Source: Albugo candida
Lineage: Eukaryota > Oomycota > Peronosporomycetes > Albuginales > Albuginaceae
Assembly (NCBI GenBank): GCA_905220665.1
Contig: CAJNAR010000188.1
Coordinates: 47,499 to 111,498, forward strand
DNA: 64,000 bases
Reading direction: 5' to 3'
Shown in pieces: positions 53,969 through 64,000 of this stretch (its first letter is position 1; the number at the start of each line of letters is the position of its first letter). The notes beneath the pieces are model-generated. The model did no database searches. It was not told the origin of the DNA and worked only from the letters and a program-made list of their open reading frames with translations. Position numbers and translations under genes: made by a program.

Positions 53969-56470
53969 TTAGCATTCACGCTGAAGTGGACCGGCAATCA
54001 ACCTCATTTCACCATCTTCTTTTGAGAGGTGAAGTGTTGCTTTCTCTTCAGGGAAAAAACTGAGATTGACTGAGAGCTCGCCGATATCGCCACAGAGAAG
54101 TCCTTGCCATTTACCACCAAACCATTGCGACCAACACTTTATGCCCACGTCGGAGCGTAACAACAAGATAAGCACATTGATGGGGAGTAAACGACAATGG
54201 TGACCCGGAATCCAGATCACTGGTCTATCGGTGAGATAGTGGATCCAGTGATCGTTTGTGTAAAATGTCGGGGCAGTAGACATAAATAACAATTCCAATA
54301 ATGCGAGAGCTTTGGTCGCCCGAGTCAAACCGTGAACAGTGTCCGGCACTGACTTCCACCAAGGCATCACTTTCTCGAACAATACAGCTCTCTTGGAGGG
54401 AACTTTTCCACCCACGTGGCGATTCCATCGCGTCGTAAACGTGACATCTTCGCCGAGATTGTGCGCTGCAAAAACGCGATTGATTAGAAGTAGATGTGCT
54501 ACTTCGTCCAACGCAGGATCATTCGACTCCATGCATGAAATAAGCACCCCATGCATGGTGATGGGATGATCTAATGCTGCCCGGATGATTTGGTCCGGGT
54601 TAGTACAGAATTGTACCAGCCTACGCACATGTGGGATGCACGCATCGGCTTGGACCAGCTTGTCCGGTCGAAGCTGGTGGAGTGCATTTTTGGAATCCAT
54701 TTCCATGAGCTCTCCGATTTCACCAATTCGAGTTGGTCGCTCTGCTTTTTCCACCGTTGTATGACGCTTCTTATAAAAGTGTGCCGCCTCTTTCGAAGTG
54801 GCTACCTCTTTTGGCATCCGTGCTTTCACGGGAATAATTTGAATGCGATTGCCATGCGCCGGATTGGCAACCGCTTGAACTTCTTCGACATCCACCTCCA
54901 TGGTTGCGAGCACAGCAAAGTAATTGCTGGTCGCCAACGTTGGGAGCGCACGAGGTGGTGCATTGGAAACCATTTGGTCGAACGGCTCAGTTCGATTACG
55001 CTTTCCTCGCGTCCATGCCAACTGCATGTATGTGTCACCATCCTTCTCCACCCGTGGATGGGAAGATGATTGACTTTTTAAATGTAGGATGGGGGGAGTG
55101 GTCTGTGATAAGTCTGGTGACCCTGGTGGTGAGATAGAGGGAGGACTGTTGAGCTCCAACGAAATTTGGTCGGAATTTTTTCGCTCCGGTCGCCTCGTCT
55201 CCAATTCCTGAATTTGAATTGGCTTCTCCACCTTTTTTGGGACCACCACGACTGCCGATGGCGCGGTTGTTTGTTTTTGTTTTTCTTGTTGCGATTTTGC
55301 TTGCTTTTGATTCTGAGGCTGAGTGTGAGTTGTGTTTGGTTGTTTTGTGTTTTTCTTTTTGTTTTCCTTTGGTTGTTGCCGTGTTCCCGTGTATATTGCA
55401 GCACCCAAATCCAAGCAGTAAGGACCACGTTGACCAAAACGTGGTCTTTCCGTTGGAATAGGAGCATTCTTACCCCGTACTGGGTAGAGCTGTTTGTCGT
55501 AAGCGATTTGTTCAATCACTTTGCCAACTCGAACCAGTTGTTGGGGGCACGTCAAACTACCGAAGTAAACTCGCCAAGTCGACATCACCACTGCCTTCGT
55601 GGGAATCGTCTCGCGGAAGGTGTCATACACCACTTGACATCCTAGTTCGTGAAGAGCACGGAGAATGTTGTTCCGTTCTTCCTCCACGCCTACGCCGAAA
55701 ACATCGAGGTAGTACTTTGTTTCAAGAGTATCAAACTCCCGAAAAAAGTACTTCTCCCCAAGGATAGTCACCGGCTGACACTCCAACTGTTGGCAGGCAT
55801 CCGCTGTGGTGACCATCACTCTGATGTTTCCCCCAGGCATTTTGGACACTTGAGCGATTGACCGGCTCTCCAATAGACTTTCAAAGACCGGATTGCCGTG
55901 GTCTCGCATCAGAGAGGATAAAATTTTCCCATTCGGAGTACGGGTCAAGGACTGGCCCGTCTCCAAGACCATCGGGAAGGTTGCTTTCCGGATTTGGAAA
56001 GGTCTTGCTGCTTCCAATTTCGCAGACAAAACCGACCAATTCGGGTGCTCCCCATCAGCATATAGCTGCAGGATAGGCTCGATATCCGAGGCTTTCGGCT
56101 TTGCGAGCTCCACGCGAAATTTCGCCCGAGCTCTAGCCTGGTCCTTACGCAAGGACTCCTGTGACCTGATCAGGTCAGCCAAAGTGGGACTTTTAGTGTC
56201 GTCCACACTTGCAGTTGCCTTTGGGTCACCCTGTGACGAGGCAACGACAGTACCGCATGTACCACCGGTATCAGATCCGACTCCGGTAGTACCGGTATGA
56301 ACCTGTACCGTCACACTGGGGGTGGGGGTACTTTCCACGTCATCACACAGGGGTGATGACTCATCAACAATCATGCAATCACCCAAGGCTGGGTGACTCA
56401 TGAGGGTTGCCACGTCACTACAAGTGGACGCTAGCACCCTGGGTTGTGTCGATATGTCGACTTGAACCAT
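53969..56470 (-). CDS. LINE copy 1 ORF1 protein
   Basis: 833 residues, ATG at 56470. The N-terminus is low-complexity Ser/Thr/Asp-rich. Residues about 95-340 contain a folded region that recalls the RNA-binding ORF1 domain (DUF4283/RRM-like) found in other LINEs. A Q/K/P-rich linker (about 355-470) follows, then a conserved C-terminal domain with a Trp-rich end (CWSQWFGGKWQGLL). No CCHC knuckles. It presumably binds LINE RNA. The stop overlaps the start region of ORF2. Full-length and open, unlike ORF2 of the same copy. Confidence 0.82.
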   Translation of the reverse strand: MVQVDISTQPRVLASTCSDVATLMSHPALGDCMIVDESSPLCDDVESTPTPSVTVQVHTGTTGVGSDTGGTCGTVVASSQGDPKATASVDDTKSPTLADLIRSQESLRKDQARARAKFRVELAKPKASDIEPILQLYADGEHPNWSVLSAKLEAARPFQIRKATFPMVLETGQSLTRTPNGKILSSLMRDHGNPVFESLLESRSIAQVSKMPGGNIRVMVTTADACQQLECQPVTILGEKYFFREFDTLETKYYLDVFGVGVEEERNNILRALHELGCQVVYDTFRETIPTKAVVMSTWRVYFGSLTCPQQLVRVGKVIEQIAYDKQLYPVRGKNAPIPTERPRFGQRGPYCLDLGAAIYTGTRQQPKENKKKNTKQPNTTHTQPQNQKQAKSQQEKQKQTTAPSAVVVVPKKVEKPIQIQELETRRPERKNSDQISLELNSPPSISPPGSPDLSQTTPPILHLKSQSSSHPRVEKDGDTYMQLAWTRGKRNRTEPFDQMVSNAPPRALPTLATSNYFAVLATMEVDVEEVQAVANPAHGNRIQIIPVKARMPKEVATSKEAAHFYKKRHTTVEKAERPTRIGEIGELMEMDSKNALHQLRPDKLVQADACIPHVRRLVQFCTNPDQIIRAALDHPITMHGVLISCMESNDPALDEVAHLLLINRVFAAHNLGEDVTFTTRWNRHVGGKVPSKRAVLFEKVMPWWKSVPDTVHGLTRATKALALLELLFMSTAPTFYTNDHWIHYLTDRPVIWIPGHHCRLLPINVLILLLRSDVGIKCWSQWFGGKWQGLLCGDIGELSVNLSFFPEEKATLHLSKEDGEMRLIAGPLQREC

Positions 56471-56564
56471 TGTTTTCGAGAGGAAGGAGTTGAAAAAAGT
56501 TGTTTTTCCGAGTTGTTTTTACTAAATTGGCGGGTTACTTAGTAGCCGGCAAATTGAGAAGTCG

Positions 56565-56635
56565 GCCTCGGTAGCTCAGTTGAAGGTGTCTATATAACTA
56601 GAATTAGACTAACTGACTTCTCTAGTTGCCTAGGC
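56565..56635 (+). other. tRNA-like terminus of LINE copy 3
   Basis: 71 bp on the plus strand (antisense to the LINE). The 7-base ends GCCTCGG and CCTAGGC pair with one mismatch. The sequence TAGCTCAGTTG matches a tRNA A box, and GTCTA/TAGAC forms a 5-bp central stem with a 12-base loop. The D and T arms are poor and no B box is convincing, so this is not a functional tRNA. It defines the exact 3' end of the LINE. Confidence 0.65.
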
Positions 56636-56897
56636 TATCTTAAATAACATATATACATATAAAAACGTTTCGAGAATACCTGTGAGAGTTGATAATATGT
56701 CCCTCGTTGCTAGTTCTGCAGTGCGGTAGCGTTCACCACTACAGTACGAGAGTGTGTCCATCGTGTAACGGTTAGATGTTGAAAGTTGTAAAGTTGTTAA
56801 GTGGTAAGTTTGTAAAGTTGTAAGAATGGTCCAAAAGTACCGTGGTTTGCAAATTGGTGTGCGCCACACTACGGTGAGCATGACCAGCCAACTAGGA

Positions 56898-58000
56898 CTA
56901 GGATCCGAGTTGCACTTGCCGTTCCACTCGCCTGTGCCGGACCCGCAGCAATGATCTTCGACTTCTGAAAAATCCACCAAATGATCCTTGCGTTTCGAGT
57001 TGATCCAGTACCTTTGCAAGCCGAATGCGTTCCTCTTGGTCGTAACACTGTCTTCGAAAGTACCGAACGTGCGCACTAAACGTGGTGTAAATGACGGAAA
57101 GTGCTGGAACTGTCGGAGTTGCTGATCGATGATCGAACAAACGACGATTCCGATCTGTCCAGACGAAGTGCAGTGTCACCGCTTGCAATGCAAGCCATAA
57201 ATCTGAGATAATTGATAAATAATCTTTCCAATCCAACCGTAGTGTTGGTACGATTGCACATGCAATATGCGTCCAACGTGGTCGAGAGGAGAAAAACTGA
57301 TCCCAACTAGGGAGTAACTCTCTCCATAACTGTGCCGTGTGATCGCACTCTAGAAAGAGATGTTGATCGGATTCCACTGCCCCACACGAAGGCTGCGTGC
57401 ACAAGATAATGTCGGGCTGAATATCCTTTAAGAACCAGAAACGAGATCGAACTGGCAACATTCGAAAGGCGATACGAAACTGTAAATCCTCAAAAATTGG
57501 TAATACACGTTTTCGAAGATGCCGTGATGTAGCCATAAAAGTTCGAACTCGTTCTGAATCCAGTGCGTCCGATCTCTCCCGTGATGACCAATGTGTCGAC
57601 ATCGGATGACTCTTGGTTGGTTCGGGAGGTTTCCAGACGATTCGTGATAGTTGTGAGCGTGGAATAGATGGAAAATAATGTTTCCTTTCCTTGCTTTTTA
57701 CTCCCACATAAAATGATCTTCCACTTGTGGTTGGTATAATCCAAGTGATGAGACCAATCGTCGAGTGGATACGCTGGAGAATCTGAGTGATTTCATTGTA
57801 AAGTCGACTCAGCAACTTTTCTTCAGACATATCCGAGGTGTTCTGCTCTTCGTCGTTGTAATAGTTGGCGACGAAATCTTCCTTCGTTGGCCATGTGTCG
57901 CTTTCACGAAAAAAGTCTTGCAAACTTCGAACGTCGAAAAGTGTAGCAAACGTTTTTCGAAATGTTCGATGTGGTTCATCCACCATGCCAAGATTGTACC
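56898..58000 (-). pseudogene. LINE copy 3 ORF2 C-terminal fragment
   Basis: Open for 362 codons from 57986. It carries the zinc-binding zf-RVT-like region (CTQPSCGAVESDQHLFLECD…LWREL) and the C-terminal domain. It keeps five T bases at about 57952-57956, where LINE copy 2 has four and is frameshifted, so copy 3 preserves the ancestral frame here. No endonuclease or RT core. Confidence 0.87.
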
Positions 58001-58006
58001 AGTAGT

Positions 58007-58077
58007 GCCTCGGTAGCTCAGTTGAAGGTGTCTATATTACTAGAATTAGACTAACTGACTTCTCTAGTTGCCTAGGC
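58007..58077 (+). other. tRNA-like terminus of LINE copy 2
   Basis: Nearly identical to 56565-56635, with the same terminal GCCTCGG/CCTAGGC pairing, A-box-like TAGCTCAGTTG and GTCTA/TAGAC stem. One base change in the central loop. Its left edge is the junction with LINE copy 3. Confidence 0.65.
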
Positions 58078-58318
58078 TATCTTAAATAACATATATACAT
58101 ATAAAAACGTTTCGTGAAACACCTGTGAGAGATGATAAAATGTCGTCTCGTTGATAATCTCGTATCGTAGTAGCCTCAGCACCTTAATACGAGACTGTGT
58201 CCAGCTTGTTAATGCTGTAAAGTTGAAAAAGTTGTTAAGTTGTAAAAATGGTCCAAAAGTACCGTGGCTTGCACATTGGTGTGCGCCACACTACGGTGAG
58301 AAAACCAGCCAACTAGGA

Positions 58319-61300
58319 CTAGGATCTGAGTTGCACTTGCCGTTCCACTCGCCTGTGCCGGACCCGCAGCAATGATCTTCGACTTCTGAAAAATCCACCA
58401 AATGATCCTTGCTTTGCGAGTTGATTCAGTACCTTTGCAAGCCGAATGCGTTCCTCGTGGTCGTAACACTGTCTTCGAAAGTACCGAACGTGCGCACCAA
58501 ACGTGGTGTAAATGACGGAAAGTGCTGTAACTGTCGGAGTTGCTGATCGATGATCGAACAAACGACGATTCCGATCTGTCCAGACGAAGTGCAGTGTCAC
58601 CGCTTGCAATGCAAGCCATAAATCTGAGATAATGTCGAAATAGTCTTTCCAGTCCGACCGTAGTGTTGGTACGATTGCACATGCAATATGCGTCCAACGT
58701 GGTCGAGAGGAGAAAAACTGATCCCAACTAGGGAGTAACTCCCTCCATAACTGTGCCGTGTGATCGCACTCTAGAAAGAGATGTTGATCGGATTCCACTG
58801 CCCCACACGAAGGCTGCGTGCACAATATAATGTCGGGCTGAATATCCTTTAAGAACCAGAAACGAGATCGAACTGGCAACATCCGAAAGGCGAGACGAAA
58901 CTGTAAATCCTCGAAAACTGGTAATACACGTTTTCGAAGATGCCGTGATGTAGCCATAAAAGTTCGGATTCGTTCTGAATCCAGTGCGTCCGATCTCTCC
59001 CGTGTTGACCAATGTGTCGACATCGGATGACTCTTGGTTGGTTCGGGAGGTTTCCAGACGATTCGTGAGAGTTGTGAGCGTGAAATAGATGGAAAATAAT
59101 GTTTCCTTTCCTTGCTTGTTACTCCCACATAAAATGATCTGCCACTTGTGGTTGGTATAATCCAAGTGATGAGACCAATCGTCGAGTGGATACGCTGGAG
59201 AATCTGAGTGACTTCATTGTAAAGTCGACTCAGCAACTTTTCTTCAGACATATCCGACGTGTTCAGCTCTTCGTCGTTGTAATAGTTGGCGACGAAATCT
59301 TCCTTCGTTGGCCATGTGTCGCTTTCACGAAAAAAGTCTTGCAAACTTCGAACGTCGAAAAGTGTAGCAAACGTTTTCGAAATGTTCGATGTGGTTCATC
59401 CACCATGCCAAGATTGTACCAAACGTTCTGCGTACTCGGATGACGAGTAGCAGCTTCGTAATGTAATTTTTGGTCGCAGTGAAACCACATCGGCTGTTCC
59501 ATGTAGTACTGACGGCGTTGTGAAACATTTAAATCTGATATTGAAATGCTCCAATCCATCTGATGCCACATTTTAAATGCTTGTTTCCACCATGACGATA
59601 TGCTCTCCCATTGAACCATTTTTCCATGTCGATTTGGTGCGATGGTGAATATATCCATCGGCTTGTGTGGTCCAAAGGGAGGTTGGATAAGTTGTAATAA
59701 TTCCGTCGAAGCAGTTGTCCAATTCGCAGGAATAATTGTTGACGCATCGGATGCGAACTGCTGAAGGAATTGAATACGTTGTAGCTTTAGTCGACCCACC
59801 AAAAAAGGAACTTGTAGTCCACCATCCTGTCGGCGAAGATATAAAAACTCTTTGCTGAGCAGGTGAACATGTTTTGAATCTTTTTTGTGTTTCCGACCAA
59901 GCACAAATCGATTTAACATCGATTGCCACTGTCGAATTGTCACTGCTGGTATGTCTACGTGCATCGTGTAATGCCACAAACGTGATAAAATCATCGTCTG
60001 CGCAACCAGTAGTCGACCACGGACAGTTCGTGCTCGTCGAAACCATACACCAAACCCATCGTAAAAACGCTTGTCGAGAGTTGAAATAACCATCGAGTGA
60101 GTTGGTTTCTGGCTGAACGGAATACCCAAATACTTGACCGAATCCTCCGGACCCATTATGGTCAAATTGGGAATACGTGGACATGGCTTGGTCCGATTCA
60201 ACGAGAGCAAGGATGATTTACTCAAGTTGAGTTTCGCACCCGATCCATCGCAATAGATTTGGACGAGTTCGAGTTGCGTCAAAACACCATTTGGTGTCTC
60301 TGAAAGCAATGTCGAATCGTCCGCAAAAAATAATCCAGTTGCGACAGTCGTGCCATTAATCCAAATGCCATGTTCTTCATGTTGTCGAAGTAAATTTCCC
60401 AAAGGTTCGATCGTCATCAGAAAAAGTAATGCTGAGAGAGGATCACCTTGTTTCACTCCACGTTGTGGTGTAATGGACGGTGTGATATTTCCATTAATCA
60501 TCAACTGCGCCTTTGTGTTATTGTACAAAAGACGAACCCAGTCGATAAAACTTTTTCCAACGCCCATTTTTTTCCAAAACGCGAAACATGTACGTCCAAT
60601 TGACTCGATCATAAGCTTTCTCAAAGTCGAGAAAAGTCGCATAAGCTTCCTCCCCACGATGAGTGACCAAGTCTTGGATGTCGGTGAGATGTCGAATATG
60701 ATGATGCATTGACCTTCCGCGCACAAATGCTTTTTGATCTTGATGGATCAATTTTGGCAAAAAACGTTGCAATCGATACGCCAACACTTTTGAAAGTACT
60801 TTTACATCGACACAAAGCAGTGCGATCGGTCGATAGTTGCCAGGATCACCTCGTGATCCTTTTTTGTATAAAAGTGTGATTGCCGAGTGACGTTGTGATC
60901 GAAGTAGAATTCCTCTTTCCAGCTGATATTCGAACACGATCTTCAGACACTCGCCAAACGTTTCCGGATCAAGCTGATAAAATGCAGCTGGTAGTCCATC
61001 CATACCTGGAGAAGAACTACTCCGCATGTGCTTGATCGCTTCCGCCATCTCGGTCGTACTTAACCGAGTGGAGAGACGTTCTTGCTCTGCTGAGGCAAGT
61101 GAAACTTGAATCGAATCGAGTAACTTTTTTTGCTTTCTTTCACTTGAATCATATGAGTCGGTCTCTGAGCTATAAAGAGAGCCCATGACACCACCCCAAT
61201 GATCTCTGAATTCGTCAATAATCTCCCTCGGGTTCGATGTCACTGTACCACATTTTTTGGTAACATTTTCGATCGGCACGCGACGACAAGAACTATCCGG

Positions 61301-62500
61301 AGGGCGAAAAAAATGCTTTGAAGAGTTTTCCATATGCTTCACGTGATGGTCGAAGCTGTCATCTTGGTTGTATTTCGCGTTGTTTTCGACTGAAAGTCGA
61401 AATTGTTCGAGACTCGATTCGTAAAAGTACCGTGACTCATTGGTGTCGTGGATGCGATATCGAGCTGCTGCGACTTCCAAAACACGCTGGCTAGACTCAA
61501 CATCGCGTCGGCTATCTTGTGCAACCTTTTTTCGATTCCTTGAAGCTGTTTCTTGATTTTTCGTCTTCCAACTTTCCCACATTTTACCGGGATTCGAAGT
61601 TGTCCGTAACTGGTTGAGCACCAAATTCGCTTCCAATTTGATTGCTTCGACAACTTTAGGATATTCAAATAGTCGTAATGAGCATTTCCAATATCCTCGA
61701 CCGGGTGATTGAGTTGGATTTGCAAAAGTTACTTTTTGTGCCAGATGATCTCCCGCATGTCGTGGACGAAAATACTCAGAGGTTTTGTATACCATATTGA
61801 ATAGCTCTTCCGACATGCAGATATAATCAAGTCGATTCTTGCGCGGTAATGGTCCTGTAAATACTTTTTCAGTCGGATGTTGGATTCGCCAAGCGTCTAC
61901 CACACCCAACTGTGAAAGCCATTCCAAACACGCTAATCGACTTGGTTCGGGTCGAATTGTTCCACTCGAAGCATCGATAGCTGGATCGAGTGGCGTGTTG
62001 AAATCACCAAATACGATATGTGTTGCGGTCGATTCGAAAGTGTTGGAAAGCAATAACTCATAAAAACCCACTCGTTCCTCGGCCTTGACCGGTGCATATA
62101 CATTGTGAATATACACCGGTGCATCGTGAATGAGAAGACGCAAAACCAAATAACGATTTCGAATGCTTCGATCGGTGAGTTCTTCAGCTGTTGTATAACC
62201 GGGAAAGTCCGAACGAAGGATTTTCATGACGCCGCCACTGCGGTTTTGAGTCGGATGGAAAAAAGCACTGTTGTGATCATTGACAAACATTTTGTGCTGC
62301 ATTTTTGAGGATAATAAAAATTGAAATGATTCCAGTTGGTTGTGATCGTGAAACTTGGTTTCTTGAACACAACAAATGGAGTATTGTGATACGATGTGGT
62401 CGATAAAAAGATGACCGTTTTTATGTATTCCATTAACATTCACCGTGAGTGCTGAGATATTGTTCCACGTTGAAATAATCGAGGAGCCCTTAGTATTCAC
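58319..62500 (-). pseudogene. LINE copy 2 ORF2 (endonuclease, RT, zf-RVT), two frameshifts
   Basis: About 1394 codons in total. Endonuclease motifs: QETK, VYAPV, GDFNTPLD, RLDYICMS. RT motifs: GMDGLPAAFYQLD, YKKGSRGDPGNYRPI, FLDFEKAYDRVNW, GVKQGDPLSALLF and the catalytic FADD (in place of YADD). A C-terminal Cys/His motif CTQPSC…H…C is followed by the ORF end. A seven-T run at 60567-60573 (one base too many) and a four-T run at 59374-59377 (one too few compared with copy 3) break the frame. No in-frame ATG precedes the catalytic QETK motif; the frame opens at GTG 62500 within the end of ORF1. Confidence 0.9.
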
Positions 62501-64000
62501 GCTGAAGTGGACCAGTAATCAACCTCATTTCACCATCTTGTTGTGAGAGGTGAAGTTTTGTGTGCTCCTCTGGAAAAAAGCTGAGATTGACGGAAAGCTC
62601 AGCGATGTCACCATGAAGAAGTCCACGCCATCTACCTCCAAACCATTGAGACCAACACTTTATCCCAACGTCGGAGCGGAAGAAGGATATGATCACATTG
62701 GTTGGAAGTAAACGACAATGATGACCCGGAATCCAGACCACTGGTCCATCGGTGAGATATTGGATCCAGTGATCGTTTGTGTAGAATGTCGGAGCAGTAC
62801 ACATGAATAAAAGTTCCAACAACGCGAGAGCTTTCGTTGCTCGAGTCAAACCGATAACGATGTCCGGCACTGACGTCCACCACGACATTACTTTCTCGAA
62901 CAATACCGATCGCTTCGAGGGAACTTTTCCACCAACGTGGCGACTCCATCGCGTCGCAAACGTAACATCTTCGCCGAGATTGTGAGTTGCAAAAACGCGA
63001 TTTATCATAAGTAGATGAGCCACTTCATCCAAAGCTTTGTCATTCGACTCCATACACGCAAGTAGCACACCATTCATCGTGATCGGATGATCAAGTGCCG
63101 CTCGGATGATTTTGTCCGGATTTGTGCAGAACTGGATTAGCTTCCGCACATGAGGGATGCAAGAATCCGCTTGGACCAGCTTGTCCGGTCGGAGTGAGTG
63201 AAGGGCATTTTTCGAATCGATTTCCATTAGCTCCCCTATTTCACCAACTCGGGTTGGTCGTTCCGATTTCTCGATTGTTGTATGACGTTTTTGATAAAAG
63301 TGTGCCGCCTCTTTCGAGGTGGCCACCTCTTTTGGCATCCGTGCTTTCACGGGGATGATTTGGACGCGATTGCCATTCTCTGGATTGGCAACCGCTGTTA
63401 CTTCTTCGATCTCCACCTCCATAGTTGCGAGCACGGAAAAATAGTTACTCGTCGCTAGTTTTGGAAGCGCAACAGGTGGTGCTTTGGAGACCATTTGGTC
63501 GAACGGCTCCACCCGATTACGTTTTCCACTCGTCCAAGCCAACTTCATGGATACATCCCCATCCCGCTCTACCCGTGGTTGTGAGAATGACTGATTGGTC
63601 AGTTGGAGGATGGGAGGTGTGGGTTGCAATAAAGCTTGTGCTCCTGGTGGTGTGATAGTGGGGGGAGTGTTGAGCTCCAACGAGATTTGATCGGAGAGCT
63701 TCCGGTCAGGTTTTCTCGCCACCAATTCCTTACTGGGAACTGGATTCACCACTTTTTGTGGTGCCACCACGAGTGCCGCCGTTTCGGTTGTATGTTTCTG
63801 GTTCTTTTGTTGTTTTTGGGTGCTGTGAATCGGAGTTGCAGATTGATTTTTGCGTTGTTTTGGATTGTTTTGCTTGCTTTGGTGTTGCCGTGCTCCCGGG
63901 GTTGATGTAGCACCCAAATCCAAGCAATAAGGACCACGTTGACCAAAACGTGGTCGTTCCGTTGGAATAGGAGCGTGTTTCCTTCGCACAGGGTAAAGCA
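62490..64000 (-). CDS. LINE copy 2 ORF1 protein (N-terminus outside window)
   Basis: Open from the window edge (LYPVRRKHAPIPTERP…) to a TAA at 62490-62492. It aligns with residues about 330-833 of copy 1 ORF1. The linker between is diverged and Q/N/K-rich, while the C-terminal domain is well conserved (LRPDKLVQAD, HNLGEDVTF, CWSQWFGGRWRGLL). The last codons overlap the start region of ORF2. Confidence 0.82.
   Translation of the reverse strand, partial: LYPVRRKHAPIPTERPRFGQRGPYCLDLGATSTPGARQHQSKQNNPKQRKNQSATPIHSTQKQQKNQKHTTETAALVVAPQKVVNPVPSKELVARKPDRKLSDQISLELNTPPTITPPGAQALLQPTPPILQLTNQSFSQPRVERDGDVSMKLAWTSGKRNRVEPFDQMVSKAPPVALPKLATSNYFSVLATMEVEIEEVTAVANPENGNRVQIIPVKARMPKEVATSKEAAHFYQKRHTTIEKSERPTRVGEIGELMEIDSKNALHSLRPDKLVQADSCIPHVRKLIQFCTNPDKIIRAALDHPITMNGVLLACMESNDKALDEVAHLLMINRVFATHNLGEDVTFATRWSRHVGGKVPSKRSVLFEKVMSWWTSVPDIVIGLTRATKALALLELLFMCTAPTFYTNDHWIQYLTDGPVVWIPGHHCRLLPTNVIISFFRSDVGIKCWSQWFGGRWRGLLHGDIAELSVNLSFFPEEHTKLHLSQQDGEMRLITGPLQREY

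Larger units (their letters stand above)
52092..56564 (-). mobile_element. LINE copy 1 (5' end intact, 3' third missing)
   Basis: The minus strand carries a 94-bp 5' UTR (56564-56471), ORF1, then the ORF2 endonuclease and the first part of the RT, ending abruptly near 52099. Loss of the 3' end is the opposite of normal 5' truncation, so a later deletion or rearrangement is likely. The 5' end directly abuts the 3' terminus of LINE copy 3. Highly similar to LINE copy 2, so recent. Confidence 0.88.
56565..58006 (-). mobile_element. LINE copy 3, 5'-truncated
   Basis: Contains only the last third of ORF2 and the 3' UTR. Its 5' truncation point corresponds to position about 59419 of LINE copy 2 (GATTGTACCA), followed by about 5 unmatched bases and then the 3' end of copy 2. 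Its own 3' end touches the 5' end of LINE copy 1. Classic 5' truncation of target-primed insertion. Confidence 0.88.
58007..64000 (-). mobile_element. LINE copy 2, nearly full length (5' end beyond window)
   Basis: The minus strand carries ORF1 (from the window edge to 62490), ORF2 (62500 to 58319) and a 3' UTR of about 310 bp ending in the tRNA-like terminus at 58007-58077. Only two single-base frameshifts, both in T runs, interrupt ORF2. The most complete member of the array. Domain order (APE endonuclease, RT, zinc-binding C-terminus) places it among the APE-type LINE clades; I cannot name the clade. Confidence 0.9.

Noticed and set aside
56565..56635. Functional tRNA gene
   Set aside because: The central loop has 12 bases, D and T arms are poor, there is no clear B box, and the sequence recurs exactly at LINE 3' ends.
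52820..62500. Endonuclease as a host DNA-repair gene
   Set aside because: It is followed by RT and lies in repeated copies with ORF1, so it is the LINE APE domain, not a host enzyme.
1..64000. CRISPR arrays, bacterial operons, ribosome binding sites
   Set aside because: No regularly spaced repeats, and spliced eukaryotic genes throughout make these categories inapplicable.

Overview
The window looks like oomycete DNA, and the best single guess is a white blister rust, Albugo sp. (inference). Two large secreted proteins and one broken relative carry C-x2-C cysteine pairs. One of them has the CX2CX5G motif that gives the Albugo CCG effector candidates their name. Other pointers are compact AT-leaning DNA, nearly intron-free genes, introns of about 60 bp, an ORC1-type protein with tryptophan/GW modules of a kind I associate with oomycetes, and genes for a flagellated (zoospore) life stage.

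Layout. 1-20 kb is a repeat-rich effector region: a broken CCG-type gene (1-1836), a decayed Copia LTR retrotransposon with both LTRs (7248-12166), and an intact CCG-type gene (14741-16546). The CCG locus plus about 3.5 kb downstream is an old segmental duplication (1-5480 and 14857-20030). A decayed minus-strand gene is still recognisable in both copies. A Gypsy-type relic that has lost its protease/RT/RNase H region lies at 20.2-22.4 kb.

24.7-44.9 kb is a conserved housekeeping island: kinesin-2 motor, ankyrin-repeat protein, ORC1/CDC6-type AAA+ protein (minus strand, two short introns), THADA/Trm732-family giant HEAT-like protein, a coiled-coil protein, and a CFAP45-like flagellar coiled-coil protein. 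Kinesin-2 and CFAP45 both belong to motile cilia, which fits zoospore production. The ankyrin and ORC1 genes converge with 21 bp between their stop codons.

45-52 kb returns to accessory sequence: LINE relics, a third CCG-type gene (48117-50153), and a decayed reading frame (51399-52091).

52-64 kb is a head-to-tail array of three copies of one APE-type LINE, all on the minus strand: a copy missing its 3' third, a 5'-truncated copy, and a nearly complete copy running off the window. Their 3' ends are defined by a 71-bp tRNA-like, self-complementary terminus. ORF1 and ORF2 overlap, and ORF2 has no usable AUG start.

The housekeeping genes do not form an operon. The strongest leads are the LINE terminus, tandem array and translation mode, the shared cysteine module of the CCG proteins, and the Copia half-tRNA primer site.
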